From the NCBI GenBank assembly GCA_030066595.1, contig JASJBI010000023.1, forward strand, positions 1 to 64,000: a stretch of DNA of 64,000 nt. The letters are read 5' to 3'. The position numbers and the translations under genes were made by a program. The notes beneath the pieces are model-generated. The model was not told where the DNA came from. It saw only the letters and a program-made list of their open reading frames with translations, and did no database searches. This DNA is from Alphaproteobacteria bacterium (lineage in GTDB: Bacteria; Pseudomonadota; Alphaproteobacteria; JAJFFI01). Positions 9,333 to 17,924 of this stretch are shown one piece after another (position 1 is the stretch's first letter; the number at the start of each line of letters is the position of its first letter).

Positions 9333-12300
9333 TCAGAAAACCGCCGGCTTGAGATCCGCGAGCAGCGCCTTGGCGTCCTGCAGATCCGGTGTATCGAACC
9401 CTTCGGTGAACCAGCCAAAGGGGAGAGCGAGCAGATCGTAGGCCCTGCCGGCCTCGCCGTTGCGTCTCCAGAGCTGCGCCAGGCTGTGCGCGGCCCGCAG
9501 TTCGGGAAGCTTGGCGCCTTGGCGCTGCGCCACCTGCAAGGCCTCGCGCAAGCACTGCTCCGCCGCGGTGGCGTCGGGATCGGTCTGCCGCAGCAGGAGA
9601 TCGCCCTTAAGCCGCAGCATCTCCGGGAGCTGGAAATGGGCGCCGTTCTGATTCGCGGTGGCGAGCGCCCGGTCGATCTCTGCAAGACCCCGCGCGACGT
9701 CGCCGCTCTTGGCGTAGGCGTCGCCCAGCAGCGCGATAAAGAAGGGAAGGCCCATTTCGGCGCCGGTCGCGCTGATGCCGGACAGGCCCCTGTTCATGCT
9801 GGCGATGCCGTCCGCGACCTCGCCCTGCTCCGCCAGCGCCCAGCCCCGCTGGAAATGACCCTGGGACAGCAGCAGCGGCAGGAGATACTCCTTGCACACC
9901 GAGATCTCATTCTCAGCCCAGTCCCGGGCGGGCGCCGCCTCCCGACGGAACAGATGCAGATAGCTGAGCGCCCAGTTCGCCAGCGCCAGGGTCAAGGGAT
10001 GCGAGACCTCCTCGGCCAGGGCCAACGCTTCCCGGCAGCGCGCCAGGGCACGATCCGGATAGCCGCGCTGCCAGAGTATCAGCGCGGAGAAACAGCGACA
10101 GCAAACGCCGGGGTCATGCCCCGAATAGACAAAGGTCAGCGGGTGATGCTCGGCCCGATCGTAGAGCGCGATGCCCTCGTCCGAATGGACCATCGCGTTG
10201 CCGTAGTCGCCCATGAAGAAGCTGTTGCTCCAGAACAGATGATGCGTCTCGATGTGAACGCCGACGTCGTCCAGCACCTTGGACAGGGCGACGCAGCGGT
10301 CGCCCAACGCCCGCGCCGTCTGCAGATCTCCGCTGATCATGTGAAACTGGCCCTGGCCGCGCATGACGACGAACAGCTCGCGATCGTCGCCGAGCCGGCG
10401 GGCGAGCGTGCGCGCCTCCGCATAGGCATCGGAGACCTCCTGGGCGCCCCAACCCTTGGCGGCCATCATGGTGACGCCCATCGCCTTGTGATAGTCGAGT
10501 TCCCGTTTCAGACGATCAGGCGTTTCCGCGAGCTTGCCGATCGCCTCCAACCCCTTTTTCAGGAGATCGATCGCGACGTGATGGGCGGACCGCTGGATCG
10601 CCTTGATCGCCGCCTGATAGAGATAGTCGGCCGCCTGCTCCCAGAGCTCACCGGCATGGGCGTGCAGGGCCAACCGTTCGATCTGTTCGCCAAGCCGGTC
10701 CTGGTAACGGTCCTCGATGATACGGACGATCTGAGCGTGGATCGACCGGCGTCGTTCGCGCAGGACCCCTTGGTAGGCGACATCATGGGTGAGCGCATGC
10801 TTGAAGGCGTACTCGAGATCCGGGAACAGGCGCACTTCGTACAGGAGTTCCGCCCGTTGCAGCTCCGCCAGGATGGTCCGCAGCTCGTCTTCGACCAGGC
10901 CGGAAACCGGTTGCAGCAGGGCGACGGGCACGTCCCGGCCGATGACCGCGGCGATCTGCAGCAGGCTCTTGCTCGCCGGGTGCAGACCATCGATGCGGGC
11001 CGCCAGAACCGCCTGAATGGTCGACGGCATCTCGAACGGATCGATTTGCTTGACCAACCGGTAGGCCCGTGGCTCTCCCGCGAGTGCGCCTGTCTCGACC
11101 AGCGCCCGGACCGATTCCTCGAGAAAGAGCGGCGTACCGGCCGTCCGTTCGACGAGCACGGGCCGCAGCGGCTCGAGGCTCGGGTCGTCGCCCAGCAGGG
11201 ACCGCAGCAGCGTATCGGCGCTGTCGGCGCTCAAGGGATCGGCCCAGATCTGCCGGAAGTAGCTCCGGCTCGCCCAGTTGTGCCGGTACTCGGGCCGATA
11301 GGTCAGCAACAGCAATAGCGGCGCCCCGGCCAGGCCGTCCACGAGGCTGTCGAGCACCGCCTGGGTCTCGCGGTCGATCCAATGCAGGTCCTCGACGACC
11401 AGAATCAAAGGCTGGCGCTGGCTCTCGCGCACGAAGATGGCTTTGAGCGCATCGAGGATCCGTTGCCGGCGCTGCGGCGGACTCAGCGTCCGCCAGGCCG
11501 CGTCTTCGATCGGGAGATCCAACAGCGCATGCATTGGCGGCAGCACGGACAGCAGTGCTTCGTCCAGGCCGACGATCTTGTCGCGGGCCTTGCGGGCGAT
11601 TTCCGCCTGCGTATCCCGCTCGTCAACCTCGAGCCACGAGCGCAGCAGGTTGCTCACGGGTAGATAGGTGGCGACCGACTCGTGCGCGGACGCGCCGGTC
11701 TCCAGAACGGTCCAGCCCTCGGTTTGCCCGGAGCCGAGGAACTCATGCACCAGGCGCGACTTGCCCATGCCGGGATCGCCGACGACGGCGACCATCTCGC
11801 CATGACCGCCGCGCGCGCGCTCCAATGCCCGGCCCATCTTGGCCAGTTCCGCCTCCCGACCCACCAGCGTCGTCAGTGCGCGCGCCGCGCGCGCCTCCCA
11901 GCGGCTCCGCGCCGCGGTCCGGCCGGCGACTTCGTAGAGCGTGATCGGGTCCCGCAGGCCTTTCATGGTGACCTGACCGCGAGCGCGGACTTCGACGAAT
12001 CCCTCCACGCGCGCGTAGGTGTCCCCGGTCAGGCCGATGCGGCCGGGCTCCATCAGCTCTTCGACGCGGCTCGCCAGATGCACGGCCGGTCCGACCGCGT
12101 CGAAATGCCGCGAGTGGCCGTCGTCGACGGACCGCACCACGACCTCGCCCGAATGTAATCCGACACGGATGGCCAGATCGCCATCGCATGCCTTGCGCAC
12201 TTCCTCCTGCATGGCGAGCGCCGCGTAGCAGGCCCGCACCGCGTGATCCTCATGTGCCGTCGGCGCCCCGAACAACGCCATGATACCGTCGCCCAGCATG

Positions 12301-13451
12301 CTGCTGACCGTGCCTTCATAGCGGTCCACCGCATCCACCATGGCCTGGATGGCCGGATCCAGACGCTCGAGCGCCGTTTCGGGATCCATGTCGGCGACCA
12401 GCTCGGTCGATCCCTTTATGTCGGCGAACAGCACCGTGACGTGTTTGCGTTCGGCCTCGGCAGCGGGCAGCTGCGGCGAGAGCGCATCCGGGGGAGCGGC
12501 CGGCTCGGCCGTGATCGGCGCGGGGGGCTCCGGCGGGGGTGCAGCCGGCGCTGGGGCGACAGATTCGGGCGTGACGGGTGGAGGGGCGCCAGGTTCGGGA
12601 TCGGCGGCAGGGGCGCAGGGCTGCGGTTCCGGCGCGGCGACCGATCGGGATTCCGGGGCGCGGCGCACGGCACGCTCCCGCGAGATGTCCTTGTGCAGCT
12701 CTCGGGTCTCTGGCTCGGGCTCGACCCCGAGCTCGCGCGCCAGAACCTCGACGCAGGTCTTGTACTGCCTGAGCGCCGCGTCCTTCCGCCCCAAGTCGGC
12801 GTAGAGCCGCATCAGCCGGCGGTGGACGCTCTCCTGCACCGGGTCGATTGCCAGAAGCCGCAGCGCCGTCATGACCGCCGCCTCCCGGTCCCCGGTCTCT
12901 ATCTGGTGGTCCAGCAGCTTGACGAAGGCGTCGACCGCAAGCTCCCGCAGCCGCCGGCGCTCGGCCAGCAGCCATTCCTCGAATCCCGGATCAGGGATAT
13001 TCAGGCCTTCGAACAGATCGCCCCGGTAGAGCTCGCGCGCCTCGTCCAGCGCACCGGGCGAGCCATCGGCGACCAGCGCCTCGAACCGCGCTACGTCGAC
13101 GTCCACGGCGGCGCCGTCCAGGGCCACCGTATCGCCTTCCGTCGCCAGCAACTCGCTTCCCGCGGACCCCAGGACCTTGCGAATCGACGAGAGCGTCTGG
13201 CGCAGACTGTGCCGGGCCGCCTCGTCTCCTCGATTACCCCAGAGCAGGCCGGCCAATTTGTCCCGCCGATGTGCCTGGCCCGCCGGCAGCGCAAGATAGG
13301 CAAGCAGCGCTTGCGCTTTCTTGCTCGCCAGCTTGATCTCCGTTCCGGCGCCCAGTTCGAAGGAGCCGAACAATCTGAGGGTTATAGGTGCCACGGGGGC
13401 CGTTCCTTGCCGGTTCTCTTGGATATCCGGCACCACGCGCTCTGCCAGCAT
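9333..13451 (-). CDS. Giant fusion: SARP/BTAD head, class III cyclase, AAA ATPase, TPR tail
   Basis: This 1372-residue paralogue of the next gene downstream has a winged-helix/BTAD head (about 20-260), a Pro/Ala-rich linker (about 275-335), a class III cyclase domain (about 340-500; VTVLFADIKGSTELVADMD, LGDGIMALFGAP), an AAA ATPase (VGDPGMGKSR; LVVEDLHWID) and a long TPR tail to the end. Alignment with the paralogue fixes the start at ATG 13451: MLAERVVPD lines up residue for residue with MQPEQFVSD. Upstream TTG codons at 13469 and 13463 are therefore unlikely. The cyclase Lys position is Ser and the Asn position is His. The gene is divergent from a DUF1127-like gene, with a CRP-like site between them. 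Confidence 0.86.
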   Translation of the reverse strand: MLAERVVPDIQENRQGTAPVAPITLRLFGSFELGAGTEIKLASKKAQALLAYLALPAGQAHRRDKLAGLLWGNRGDEAARHSLRQTLSSIRKVLGSAGSELLATEGDTVALDGAAVDVDVARFEALVADGSPGALDEARELYRGDLFEGLNIPDPGFEEWLLAERRRLRELAVDAFVKLLDHQIETGDREAAVMTALRLLAIDPVQESVHRRLMRLYADLGRKDAALRQYKTCVEVLARELGVEPEPETRELHKDISRERAVRRAPESRSVAAPEPQPCAPAADPEPGAPPPVTPESVAPAPAAPPPEPPAPITAEPAAPPDALSPQLPAAEAERKHVTVLFADIKGSTELVADMDPETALERLDPAIQAMVDAVDRYEGTVSSMLGDGIMALFGAPTAHEDHAVRACYAALAMQEEVRKACDGDLAIRVGLHSGEVVVRSVDDGHSRHFDAVGPAVHLASRVEELMEPGRIGLTGDTYARVEGFVEVRARGQVTMKGLRDPITLYEVAGRTAARSRWEARAARALTTLVGREAELAKMGRALERARGGHGEMVAVVGDPGMGKSRLVHEFLGSGQTEGWTVLETGASAHESVATYLPVSNLLRSWLEVDERDTQAEIARKARDKIVGLDEALLSVLPPMHALLDLPIEDAAWRTLSPPQRRQRILDALKAIFVRESQRQPLILVVEDLHWIDRETQAVLDSLVDGLAGAPLLLLLTYRPEYRHNWASRSYFRQIWADPLSADSADTLLRSLLGDDPSLEPLRPVLVERTAGTPLFLEESVRALVETGALAGEPRAYRLVKQIDPFEMPSTIQAVLAARIDGLHPASKSLLQIAAVIGRDVPVALLQPVSGLVEDELRTILAELQRAELLYEVRLFPDLEYAFKHALTHDVAYQGVLRERRRSIHAQIVRIIEDRYQDRLGEQIERLALHAHAGELWEQAADYLYQAAIKAIQRSAHHVAIDLLKKGLEAIGKLAETPDRLKRELDYHKAMGVTMMAAKGWGAQEVSDAYAEARTLARRLGDDRELFVVMRGQGQFHMISGDLQTARALGDRCVALSKVLDDVGVHIETHHLFWSNSFFMGDYGNAMVHSDEGIALYDRAEHHPLTFVYSGHDPGVCCRCFSALILWQRGYPDRALARCREALALAEEVSHPLTLALANWALSYLHLFRREAAPARDWAENEISVCKEYLLPLLLSQGHFQRGWALAEQGEVADGIASMNRGLSGISATGAEMGLPFFIALLGDAYAKSGDVARGLAEIDRALATANQNGAHFQLPEMLRLKGDLLLRQTDPDATAAEQCLREALQVAQRQGAKLPELRAAHSLAQLWRRNGEAGRAYDLLALPFGWFTEGFDTPDLQDAKALLADLKPAVF

Positions 13452-13463
13452 AGCCTCTACCAA

Positions 13464-13500
13464 CCTCAATAATGACCGAAAACGCCCGGAAAGTCTGTTT
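13464..13500 (-). promoter_or_regulatory. Conserved leader block before the second giant gene
   Basis: This is the partner of 9217-9253, with 32 of 37 bases identical and the same -13 to -49 position relative to the ATG at 13451. On the minus strand it carries CAGACTTTCCGGGC, CATTAT and GAGG. Confidence 0.55.
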
Positions 13501-13551
13501 CCAGGACCCTGAATTCGGGCAAATGGTTAATCGCGGCGGTGCAGAGCCGTC

Positions 13552-13567
13552 TGTGATGATCATCACG
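13552..13567. promoter_or_regulatory. CRP-like palindrome between divergent genes
   Basis: TGTGATGATCATCACG matches TGTGA-N6-TCACA except for the last base, and the spacer TGATCA is itself palindromic. It lies about 100-116 bases upstream of the giant gene (minus) and about 137-152 bases upstream of the small plus-strand gene, so it could serve either. Confidence 0.6.
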
Positions 13568-13703
13568 CCGTCGCGTGGTTTCCGCGGTGCCGAATCCCTC
13601 ATTTGCGCATTTTGACGGTCTTTTGACGCCCGGCGTGACGGCGCCCTGACAGCCTCCGCATAGGGTGCGCTGCCATCGGCAAGACGACAACGGGGATCCA
13701 CCC

Positions 13704-14030
13704 ATGAACGCCTATCACCCATATGCGCAACGCGGCTTGGTCGTCGCCGCGCCCCGGGCGAACGCTGACGCCGCCACCGGCGCGGCCAAGCGGGCCCGGC
13801 AGGGTTCGCGAGCCCGAGGGCTCGAGGGGCTGCGCTCCGCCTGCCGCCAGCTGAGGCTGCTTCCGCAGGCATGCGCGCGTGCCGCCCGCCGCGCGGAACG
13901 CGCGCGACGCGCCGCAGTCGAGCTGCGGGCCCTGGATCGGCAAACGCGTCTCGAGATCGGCCTCATCAACCGAGAAACGGATCTCGCGCTGCAGGACCTC
14001 AAGCACGATTGGGCAAGGCCGCCCTTTTAG
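13704..14030 (+). CDS. Small basic DUF1127-like protein
   Basis: This 108-residue protein has an Arg/Ala-rich middle and a C-terminal segment (VELRALDRQTRLEIGLI) resembling the LxxLDDRxLxDIGL core of DUF1127 proteins. These are small, often RNA- or stress-linked proteins common in alphaproteobacteria. The ATG at 13704 is the first codon after a GGGGATCC-type leader and avoids an unlikely 13-residue extension. The neighbouring gene is also DUF1127-like. The family match is partial, so assignment is moderate. Confidence 0.65.
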   Translation: MNAYHPYAQRGLVVAAPRANADAATGAAKRARQGSRARGLEGLRSACRQLRLLPQACARAARRAERARRAAVELRALDRQTRLEIGLINRETDLALQDLKHDWARPPF

Positions 14031-14054
14031 GGGCGCGCCAACGTTGGGGCGTCG

Positions 14055-14070
14055 TGTGATGAAGATCACA
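14055..14070. promoter_or_regulatory. Perfect CRP-consensus palindrome
   Basis: TGTGATGAAGATCACA has both half-sites TGTGA and TCACA with a 6-base spacer, a perfect match to the CRP core. It ends 83 bases upstream of the DUF1127 gene start at 14154, a plausible activator position. Confidence 0.65.
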
Positions 14071-14153
14071 GACTTTGGAGCTTGGGTGGAGGAAATACCG
14101 CGCCTCGCGTGCGGGGATCGGGGAAACGTAACCCGCAAATAGGAGCGAAGATT

Positions 14154-14447
14154 ATGTCACATGCACTGCAAAGGCCTTATCTGAAGCCGTTCGTCGGACC
14201 GCTGGACGGCCATACGGTCACCACGCAGGTGCGCACAGCCGCCGCTGCCATCGGGCGCGTCTTTCTCGAGCATAGGACCCGTGCGGCAGAGCGGCGACGC
14301 GAACGCCGGGCCGTGGCGCAGCTTCGAGCGCTGGACGGCCGGGTTCTCAAGGACATGGGCCTGGACCGGACGGAGATCGGATCCGTGGTGCACGGCATGG
14401 GCCGCGACCGCACGCGTCGCCATTGCACGGACCCGCGGCGCCGGTAG
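14154..14447 (+). CDS. DUF1127 domain protein
   Basis: This 97-residue basic protein carries a DUF1127 core near the C-terminus (VAQLRALDGRVLKDMGLDR). The Arg-rich stretch before it (AERRRERRAV) fits a nucleic-acid-associated role, as proposed for some family members. The ATG at 14154 has TAGGAGCGAAG upstream, a strong ribosome site. A perfect CRP-like palindrome lies 83 bases upstream. It is probably a single-gene transcript. Confidence 0.8.
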   Translation: MSHALQRPYLKPFVGPLDGHTVTTQVRTAAAAIGRVFLEHRTRAAERRRERRAVAQLRALDGRVLKDMGLDRTEIGSVVHGMGRDRTRRHCTDPRRR

Positions 14448-14565
14448 CACGTCACACCATCAACCCATGTTTCGTCGACGCCGGGCCGCGGCCCAGCCTC
14501 CCCGCAGGGTCGGCGCCCGGCTTCGACAGGATCGGCGGCACGACGGGCCGCTCAGGAGGGCACAC

Positions 14566-15456
14566 ATGACTACTCTTGACGTTGCAGGCGCCACGCTCGC
14601 TTATCGAGAGTGCGGGAACGGCGAACCGGTCATCCTGCTGCACAGCTCCGCCAGCTCCAACCGGCAGTGGCGGTCCCTGTGCGAGCAGATCGGCGACCGT
14701 TACCGGATCGTCGCTCCGGACCTGTACGGCTATGGCGAGACCGACCCGTGGCCCGGCACGGGCCCGCTCACGCTGGCCGACGAGGCCGCGCTGGTCGCCG
14801 CCGTGATGACCCGCTGCGCCGGTCCGGTGCACCTGGTCGGCCATTCCTATGGCGGCGCCGTGGCGCTGCGCGCCGCGCTGGAGAACAGCGACCGGCTCCG
14901 CAGCCTAACCTTGATCGAACCGGTCGCCTTCCACCTGCTCAAGTCGCACGGACCCGCCGAGCGGGCGCTCTACTCCGAAGTCCGGACGATCGCCGATACC
15001 GTCTCCCAGGCCGTGGTCGACGGCGATTTCGTCGGCGGTATGGGCCGGTTCGTCGACTACTGGAATGGCGAGGGCGCCTGGTCCCAGACCAAGCCCGAGG
15101 CCCGCTTCGCCCTCAGCCGCCGCCTCGGCAAGGTGGCGCTCGATTTCCGCTCGACCACCGCGGAAGAGACCGGGATCGGCGCCTACGCCGCAATCGAGTG
15201 CCCCACCCTTGTCCTGCGTGGCGACCAGTCACCACCGACCACGCGGCACATCGCCGCGCTGTTGGCCGCGACCCTGCCCAACGCCCGGCTGGAGACGATC
15301 TCGGGAGCCGGGCATATGGCGCCGGTGACGCGTCCCGACCTGATCAACGACCACGTCGTCGACTTTCTTGACCACCACGCCAAGCCGAACTGTCCGGCCG
15401 CGGCGTTCGTCGACAGCCAACTCAGAACCCCACACTCGAATGGAGCATCCTCATGA
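14566..15456 (+). CDS. Alpha/beta-fold hydrolase
   Basis: This 296-residue cytoplasmic hydrolase has the HSSASSNRQW oxyanion region, nucleophile elbow GHSYGG, and a late GAGHMAPVTRP segment bearing the catalytic His. CAGGAGGG precedes the ATG. The stop overlaps the next gene by four bases (ATGA), implying translational coupling to the sulfhydrylase gene. The pairing hints at a role in methionine or ester metabolism, but the substrate cannot be read from the sequence. It could also be a homoserine acyl-ester or haloperoxidase-type hydrolase. Confidence 0.87.
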   Translation: MTTLDVAGATLAYRECGNGEPVILLHSSASSNRQWRSLCEQIGDRYRIVAPDLYGYGETDPWPGTGPLTLADEAALVAAVMTRCAGPVHLVGHSYGGAVALRAALENSDRLRSLTLIEPVAFHLLKSHGPAERALYSEVRTIADTVSQAVVDGDFVGGMGRFVDYWNGEGAWSQTKPEARFALSRRLGKVALDFRSTTAEETGIGAYAAIECPTLVLRGDQSPPTTRHIAALLAATLPNARLETISGAGHMAPVTRPDLINDHVVDFLDHHAKPNCPAAAFVDSQLRTPHSNGASS

Positions 15457-16769
15457 GCTTTGAGACGACCAATCCCGAAACCGTGGTCCTGCATGCGGGC
15501 CACCGCAAGGACAACACCACCGGTTCCGTGGCCGTCCCGATCTACCAGACCACGTCCTACCAGTTCGATCACACCGAGCATGCGGCCAATCTGTTCGCGC
15601 TCAAGGAACTGGGCAATGTCTACACGCGGATCATGAACCCGACCTGTGACGTGCTGGAGCAGCGCATCGCCGCGCTCGAGGGTGGCGCAGCGGCTTTGGC
15701 GTTCTCGTCGGGCCAGGCGGCCGAGGCCATTGCGATCCAGAACATCGCCCATGCTGGGGACAACATCGTCAGCTCGACCGATCTCTACGGCGGCACCTGG
15801 AACCTCTTCGCCAACACCTTCAAGACCATGGGAATCGAGGTGCGCTTCGTCGATCACACCGACCCGGAGAACTTCCGCCGCGCGACCGACGACCGCACCC
15901 GCGCCTACTTCGCCGAGACACTGCCCAATCCGAAGCTCACCGTGTTCCCGCTCAAGGAGGTTGCCGACATCGGCCGCGAGCTGGGCGTGCCCCTGATCGT
16001 GGACAACACGGCCGCGCCGATCCTGTGCAAGCCGTTCAAGCACGGGGCCGCCGTGGTCGTGTATTCGACCACCAAGTACATCGGCGGGCACGGCACCTCG
16101 ATCGGCGGGCTGATCGTGGATGGCGGCAACTTCGACTGGGAGGCCCATGCGGATCGCTTCCCGATGCTGAACCAGCCCGATCCCAGCTATCACGGCGCGG
16201 TCTGGACTGAGGCGGCCAAGCCCCTGGGGCCGATCGCCTATATCCTGAAAGCGCGCGTGACCCTGCAGCGCGACCTGGGCGCGTCCATGAGCCCGTTCAA
16301 CGCCTTCCAGTTCATCCAGGGCCTGGAAACGCTGCCGCTCCGGATGCGCGAGCACTGCCGGAACGCAGAGGCGGTGGCCGAATTCCTGACCGGGCGGCCC
16401 GAGGTCACGCGGGTCATCTTTGCGGGCCTGCACGAGGACCCGGAACAGCGCCGGCGCGCCGACACCTATCTCGAGGGCGGTTATGGCGGGCTGGTCGGCT
16501 TCGAACTCAAGGGCGGCGCGGATGCCGGTCGGCACTTCATCGATGCGCTCCAGCTCTTCTATCACGTCGCCAATATCGGTGATGCCCGCTCGCTGGCGAT
16601 CCACCCGGCCACCACGACCCACTCGCAGCTCTCCACGGAGGAACAGCTCGCGACGGGGGTGACAGATGGATACGTCCGGCTGTCCGTGGGGATCGAGCAT
16701 ATTGACGACATTCTGGCCGATTTGGATCAGGCCCTGTCCGCCGTGGGCGACATCGCCCGCGCGGCCTGA
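15453..16769 (+). CDS. metY: O-acetylhomoserine sulfhydrylase / aminocarboxypropyltransferase
   Basis: This 438-residue PLP enzyme of the Cys/Met metabolism family should convert O-acetylhomoserine plus sulfide to homocysteine. The PLP lysine is Lys208 in YSTTKYIGGHG; Asp184 in VDNTAAPIL contacts the pyridine nitrogen; YQTTSYQF and SSGQAAEA are typical family segments. Its length matches MetY (about 430) and exceeds cystathionine synthases (about 390). It overlaps the hydrolase gene and is followed after 86 bases by the homoserine acyltransferase, which supplies its substrate. Confidence 0.92.
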   Translation: MSFETTNPETVVLHAGHRKDNTTGSVAVPIYQTTSYQFDHTEHAANLFALKELGNVYTRIMNPTCDVLEQRIAALEGGAAALAFSSGQAAEAIAIQNIAHAGDNIVSSTDLYGGTWNLFANTFKTMGIEVRFVDHTDPENFRRATDDRTRAYFAETLPNPKLTVFPLKEVADIGRELGVPLIVDNTAAPILCKPFKHGAAVVVYSTTKYIGGHGTSIGGLIVDGGNFDWEAHADRFPMLNQPDPSYHGAVWTEAAKPLGPIAYILKARVTLQRDLGASMSPFNAFQFIQGLETLPLRMREHCRNAEAVAEFLTGRPEVTRVIFAGLHEDPEQRRRADTYLEGGYGGLVGFELKGGADAGRHFIDALQLFYHVANIGDARSLAIHPATTTHSQLSTEEQLATGVTDGYVRLSVGIEHIDDILADLDQALSAVGDIARAA

Positions 16770-16777
16770 GCCTGGCA

Positions 16778-16815
16778 TCGACGGCGGCGCGGGCTGCCAA
16801 CCGCACCGCCGTCGA
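16778..16815 (+). other. Strong hairpin between metY and metA
   Basis: A perfect 10-bp inverted repeat TCGACGGCGG / CCGCCGTCGA with an 18-base loop fills most of the 86-base gap. No T-run follows, so it is not an ordinary terminator. It may be an RNA stability or attenuation element. It does not resemble a SAM riboswitch I can recognise. Confidence 0.5.
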
Positions 16816-16855
16816 GCCGCTTGGCGCCAGACCACAGAGAAACGAGCACGCGCAC

Positions 16856-17860
16856 ATGTCCATCACCCTCCCCGCCGGGCTCCCGGCCGCATCGGTGCTC
16901 CGTCGCGAAGGGCTCTTCGTGTCCGAGGCTCCGGGCGGCCAGGGCCCGTCCCTGCCCCATTTGCGCATCGCCCTGCTCAATCTGATGCCGACGAAGGCGG
17001 CAACCGAGACCCAGATCGCCCGCCTCATCGGCAGCGCCCCCTTTCACGTCGACCTGACGCTGTTCACGCCGCCGTCCTACGCGCCCAAGACCACGCCGAT
17101 CGCGCATCTCGAGACCTACTACACGCCGTGGTCCGAGATCGCGCCGCGCCGCTTCGACGGCCTGATCATCACCGGCGCGCCGGTCGAGACGCTGCCTTTC
17201 GAAGAGGTCTACTACTGGCGCGAGCTCACCGGGATTTTCGATTGGGCGCAGCGCAACGTGGGCCGCAGCCTACACATCTGCTGGGCGGCCCAGGCGGCAC
17301 TGCGGCACGCCTATGGCGTGCCCAAGCATCAAGTCCCGGCCAAGATCTTTGGCGTTTTTCCACATCAGGTGCTGCATCCGAAGGCGTCGCTGTTGAGCGG
17401 CTTCAGCGACGAGTTTCACGTGCCGGTCTCGCGTCACACGGAGGTCCGACGAGCAGACCTGCCGACAGACCGGGGCCTCGAGCTGTTGGCGGACTCCCGG
17501 GAGGCCGGGCTCTGCCTGATCGAGGACCGGGTCCGGCGCGCCACCTACATGTTCAATCACCTGGAGTACGACACCGACACCCTGGCCGGCGAGTATCGGC
17601 GCGACCAGGAGGCCGGGCGACCGATCACCGTACCGAAATACTACTTTCCGCAGGACAATCCCGCCCATCCCCCCGTCAACCGCTGGCGCAGCTACGCGCA
17701 TATCCTGTTCTGGAACTGGCTGAGCGAGGTTCACCGGAGCGCGGGTCAGGCACCTTCACCCCTGCGTCGCCGCAACGATCGGGGCGTCCAGTCTTCGACC
17801 GCCCGGCGGCCCGCCGGCTTCACCCCTTCGGCCACAAGCGCGGGGCTTGGGACAGCATGA
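16856..17860 (+). CDS. metAA: Homoserine O-acetyltransferase, MetA type
   Basis: This 334-residue MetA-family enzyme activates homoserine for methionine synthesis. The catalytic Cys142 (HICWAAQAAL), His235 and Glu237 (MFNHLEYD) fall at the family's canonical positions. Residue 111 is Glu (GAPVETLP), the determinant known in MetA proteins for acetyl-CoA, whereas the E. coli succinyl enzyme has Gly. This agrees with the adjacent O-acetylhomoserine sulfhydrylase. A C-terminal tail of about 30 residues beyond the usual end (about 305) is Arg/Pro-rich. The gene follows metY in the same direction. Confidence 0.93.
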   Translation: MSITLPAGLPAASVLRREGLFVSEAPGGQGPSLPHLRIALLNLMPTKAATETQIARLIGSAPFHVDLTLFTPPSYAPKTTPIAHLETYYTPWSEIAPRRFDGLIITGAPVETLPFEEVYYWRELTGIFDWAQRNVGRSLHICWAAQAALRHAYGVPKHQVPAKIFGVFPHQVLHPKASLLSGFSDEFHVPVSRHTEVRRADLPTDRGLELLADSREAGLCLIEDRVRRATYMFNHLEYDTDTLAGEYRRDQEAGRPITVPKYYFPQDNPAHPPVNRWRSYAHILFWNWLSEVHRSAGQAPSPLRRRNDRGVQSSTARRPAGFTPSATSAGLGTA

Positions 17861-17924
17861 GCGAACCGTTTGTGACTTTGTGCCGGACCCGCAGGTTCGG
17901 ATGAGATCACTGGAGCGACACAGC

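Noticed and set aside
9333-13469. TTG start at 13469 for the upstream giant gene
   Set aside because: The paralogue aligns from the ATG at 13451, and the TTG lies in the conserved leader block.
14448-14565. SAM riboswitch before the hydrolase-metY-metAA genes
   Set aside because: The 118-base leader shows no SAM-I or SAM-II signature I can recognise. A covariance search would settle it.
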